Source of the DNA: an uncultured Synechococcaceae cyanobacterium
Lineage (GTDB): Bacteria > Cyanobacteriota > Cyanobacteriia > PCC-6307 > Cyanobiaceae
DNA length: 38,367 bases
Direction of reading: 5' to 3'
Assembly (NCBI GenBank): GCA_903934375.1
Contig: CAIZNP010000192.1
Coordinates: 1 to 38,367 of the forward strand
Part shown: piece by piece, positions 37,146 to 38,367 of the stretch
How the letters are laid out: every line of letters begins with the position of its first letter
How positions within the stretch are numbered: the stretch's first letter is position 1
Program-made: the position numbers and the translations under genes
The notes under the pieces: generated by a model
The model's database searches: none
Told to the model about the DNA's origin: nothing
Seen by the model: the letters and a program-made list of their open reading frames with translations, nothing else

Positions 37146-37266
37146 GTCGCACCTGGTCACATCTGCCAGCTGCCCGGCCGCCCACTGCCCCCTGAGTGCA
37201 GCGGCAAGCCTGCCGAGAATTTCAGCAGGCCTCCGCGCGCAGGCTGCCGCCTCCTCCCACACCTCC

Positions 37267-37884
37267 ATGTCTTTCTTCCGGTCTCTCAACCGCAGCGCCG
37301 CCACCGGCACCGTCGTGGCCGCCGCCCTGGGCCTGGCCGGCATCGGCACCGCCCTGTCGCCCCTGCTGGCACCGCTCGCCGCCCCGCCCGGCGCCCGCGC
37401 CCAGGGCACACCCGGCCTGGTGGAGTTCCGCTGGGACAACAGCCGCGACTACCGAAGGCTCTACTTCTTCATGACCGAAACCCAGCGGCTCAAGCGATCG
37501 GAGTACTACCTGATCCTCAAACCAAAGGACCGCAACACCGCGATTCTCAAACTCTCCGTGGGCATCCCCAAGAGTTTCGATGTGGACATCGATCCCAAGA
37601 ACGTGCAGCTCTGCTACATGAAGGAAGGTGGCATGCTCGCCCGCACCCGCTGCGAGAAGGTGATCCCTGCCGTGGTGGAGGTTTCGAAGGACAGCACGGC
37701 CGTCGAGATCTTCCCCGAGACACCGGTGCCCGTGGGCAAAACCATCGGCGTGTACATGAATCTGTTCAACCCGTTCAACGTGGGGATGTATCAGTTCAAT
37801 GCGTTAGCCCAGGCCCCCGGCGATGTGCCGATCTCGGGCTATCTGGGCAGCTGGCTGATCCAGATTGATCCCCCCAACAACTGA
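37267..37884 (+). CDS. DUF2808 exported protein
   Basis: A 205-residue secreted or outer-membrane-associated protein of the cyanobacterial DUF2808 family. The signal peptide runs to about residue 45 and ends ARA-QG. The mature part has VEFRWDNSRDYRRLYFFMT, KLSVGIPKSFDVDIDPKNVQ and IPAVVEVSKDSTAVEIFPE, all typical. Function is unestablished. The ATG at 37267 gives the full signal. rpmH begins 61 bases later on the same strand. Confidence 0.88.
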   Translation: MSFFRSLNRSAATGTVVAAALGLAGIGTALSPLLAPLAAPPGARAQGTPGLVEFRWDNSRDYRRLYFFMTETQRLKRSEYYLILKPKDRNTAILKLSVGIPKSFDVDIDPKNVQLCYMKEGGMLARTRCEKVIPAVVEVSKDSTAVEIFPETPVPVGKTIGVYMNLFNPFNVGMYQFNALAQAPGDVPISGYLGSWLIQIDPPNN

Positions 37885-37945
37885 GCGCCACCAGCCAGCT
37901 GATAGGTTGGTGGATCGACGTTGAAGGCGCAGCCGAGCCGGAGCC

Positions 37946-38083
37946 ATGACCAAGCGGACCCTTGAAGGAACCAGCCGGAAGCGCAAGCGGGTATCCGGTT
38001 TTCGCGTGCGCATGCGCAGCCACACCGGCCGCCGCGTGATCCGCACCCGCCGCAAGCGCGGCCGTGCCCGCCTGGCGGTCTGA
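37946..38083 (+). CDS. rpmH: 50S ribosomal protein L34
   Basis: A 45-residue, highly basic protein ([20 protein letters not shown]...). The sequence contains the invariant [16 protein letters not shown] and the Arg/Lys-rich RKRGRARL ending of L34. It occurs directly before rnpA, as in many bacteria. Confidence 0.97.
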   Translation: MTKRTLEGTSRKRKRVSGFRVRMRSHTGRRVIRTRRKRGRARLAV

Positions 38084-38270
38084 GAATCCGAGCAGCCAGG
38101 AACCGCTCGAGCAGGGTTGACCTCCCCGGGTTCGGCTCTGTTGTCTCTGATCCGTTGTCTTCTGTTCGTTTGTCCTCGGCTCGGTTGACGCCGGCCCCGG
38201 CCATACCAAGCCTCAGCGGCACCACTGCCGCCATCGCCCCCACAGCACGCGCTCCCGCAGGCCCTTCCCC
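38084..38270. other. rpmH-rnpA spacer with pyrimidine-rich imperfect repeats
   Basis: This 187-base gap has no gene I can support. From about 38131 to 38190 it is rich in T and C and repeats variants of TCTGTTGTCT (38137-38146) and TCCGTTGTCT (38151-38160), followed by TCTGTTCGTTTGTCC. GGTTGAC occurs at both edges. It may act as a leader or processing region for rnpA mRNA, but that is not shown. Confidence 0.5.
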
Positions 38271-38367
38271 ATGGTGCTTCCCCGGGACCAACGGCTGCGG
38301 GGGCGTTTTGTGTTTGACCGCCTGTATCAGAAAGGACGGCGCCTGCACGGCCAGTTGATGGTGCTGC
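38271..38367 (+). CDS. rnpA: Ribonuclease P protein component, N-terminal part
   Basis: The frame starts at ATG 38271 and is cut by the window end after 32 residues. MVLPRDQRLRGRFVFDRLYQ followed by KGRRLHGQLMVL matches the start of RnpA, which supports tRNA 5' maturation with the RNA subunit. Its position after rpmH supports the call. Confidence 0.93.
   Translation, partial: MVLPRDQRLRGRFVFDRLYQKGRRLHGQLMVL

Overview
This is a GC-rich stretch of cyanobacterial chromosome, most like a picocyanobacterium of the Cyanobium / marine Synechococcus type. The evidence is the mix of ndhB (photosynthetic NDH-1), a cyAbrB-type regulator, Vipp1, DUF2808, UPF0284/CobT-like and ctaA/ctaB-ctaCDE genes, with tightly packed overlapping operons and many GTG starts. 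The assignment comes from protein families and gene order as I remember them, not from a search. I saw no rRNA, tRNA, CRISPR array or intact insertion sequence.

Region 1 (1-4171): the end of an RCK/TrkA-C potassium-channel protein, fabG, a small membrane protein, a groEL without groES, a small conserved protein and a nanE-like epimerase. Region 2 (4179-12180): aa3-type respiration. The minus-strand run ctaA-ctaB-ABC ATPase-ABC permease-nanE makes heme A and carries a two-part exporter. It diverges from ctaCDE, the oxidase subunits, and a cyAbrB regulator gene follows. Region 3 (12201-18838): HdeD-like protein, riboflavin synthase, bifunctional-nuclease family protein, aldo/keto reductase with Fe-S motifs, Tat-type substrate-binding lipoprotein, and an overlapping run (topA-lipoprotein-DUF2232-CobT-like).

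Region 4 (about 21590-24540) is the one clearly accessory block. A 797-aa vanadium-dependent haloperoxidase-like gene, visibly less GC-rich than its surroundings, sits between topA and ndhB. It is flanked by two direct copies of the 5' end of topA. One copy is the true start of topA. The other is a decaying 59-codon remnant next to ndhB. This looks like an insertion that duplicated about 210 bp of topA. A hydrophobic leader-like reading frame lies just upstream of the haloperoxidase in the same frame, separated by one TGA.

Region 5 (24619-38367): ndhB with an abutting ABC ATPase gene; an overlapping minus-strand run trxA-aminotransferase-birA-M23 peptidase; Vipp1 diverging from a DUF721/zinc-ribbon protein; a transporter-glycosyltransferase-GT39 run; and sppA-aroH-DUF2808-rpmH-rnpA, with rnpA cut by the window end.

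Most of the window is ordinary core genome. The haloperoxidase insertion with its topA scar is the part most worth follow-up.
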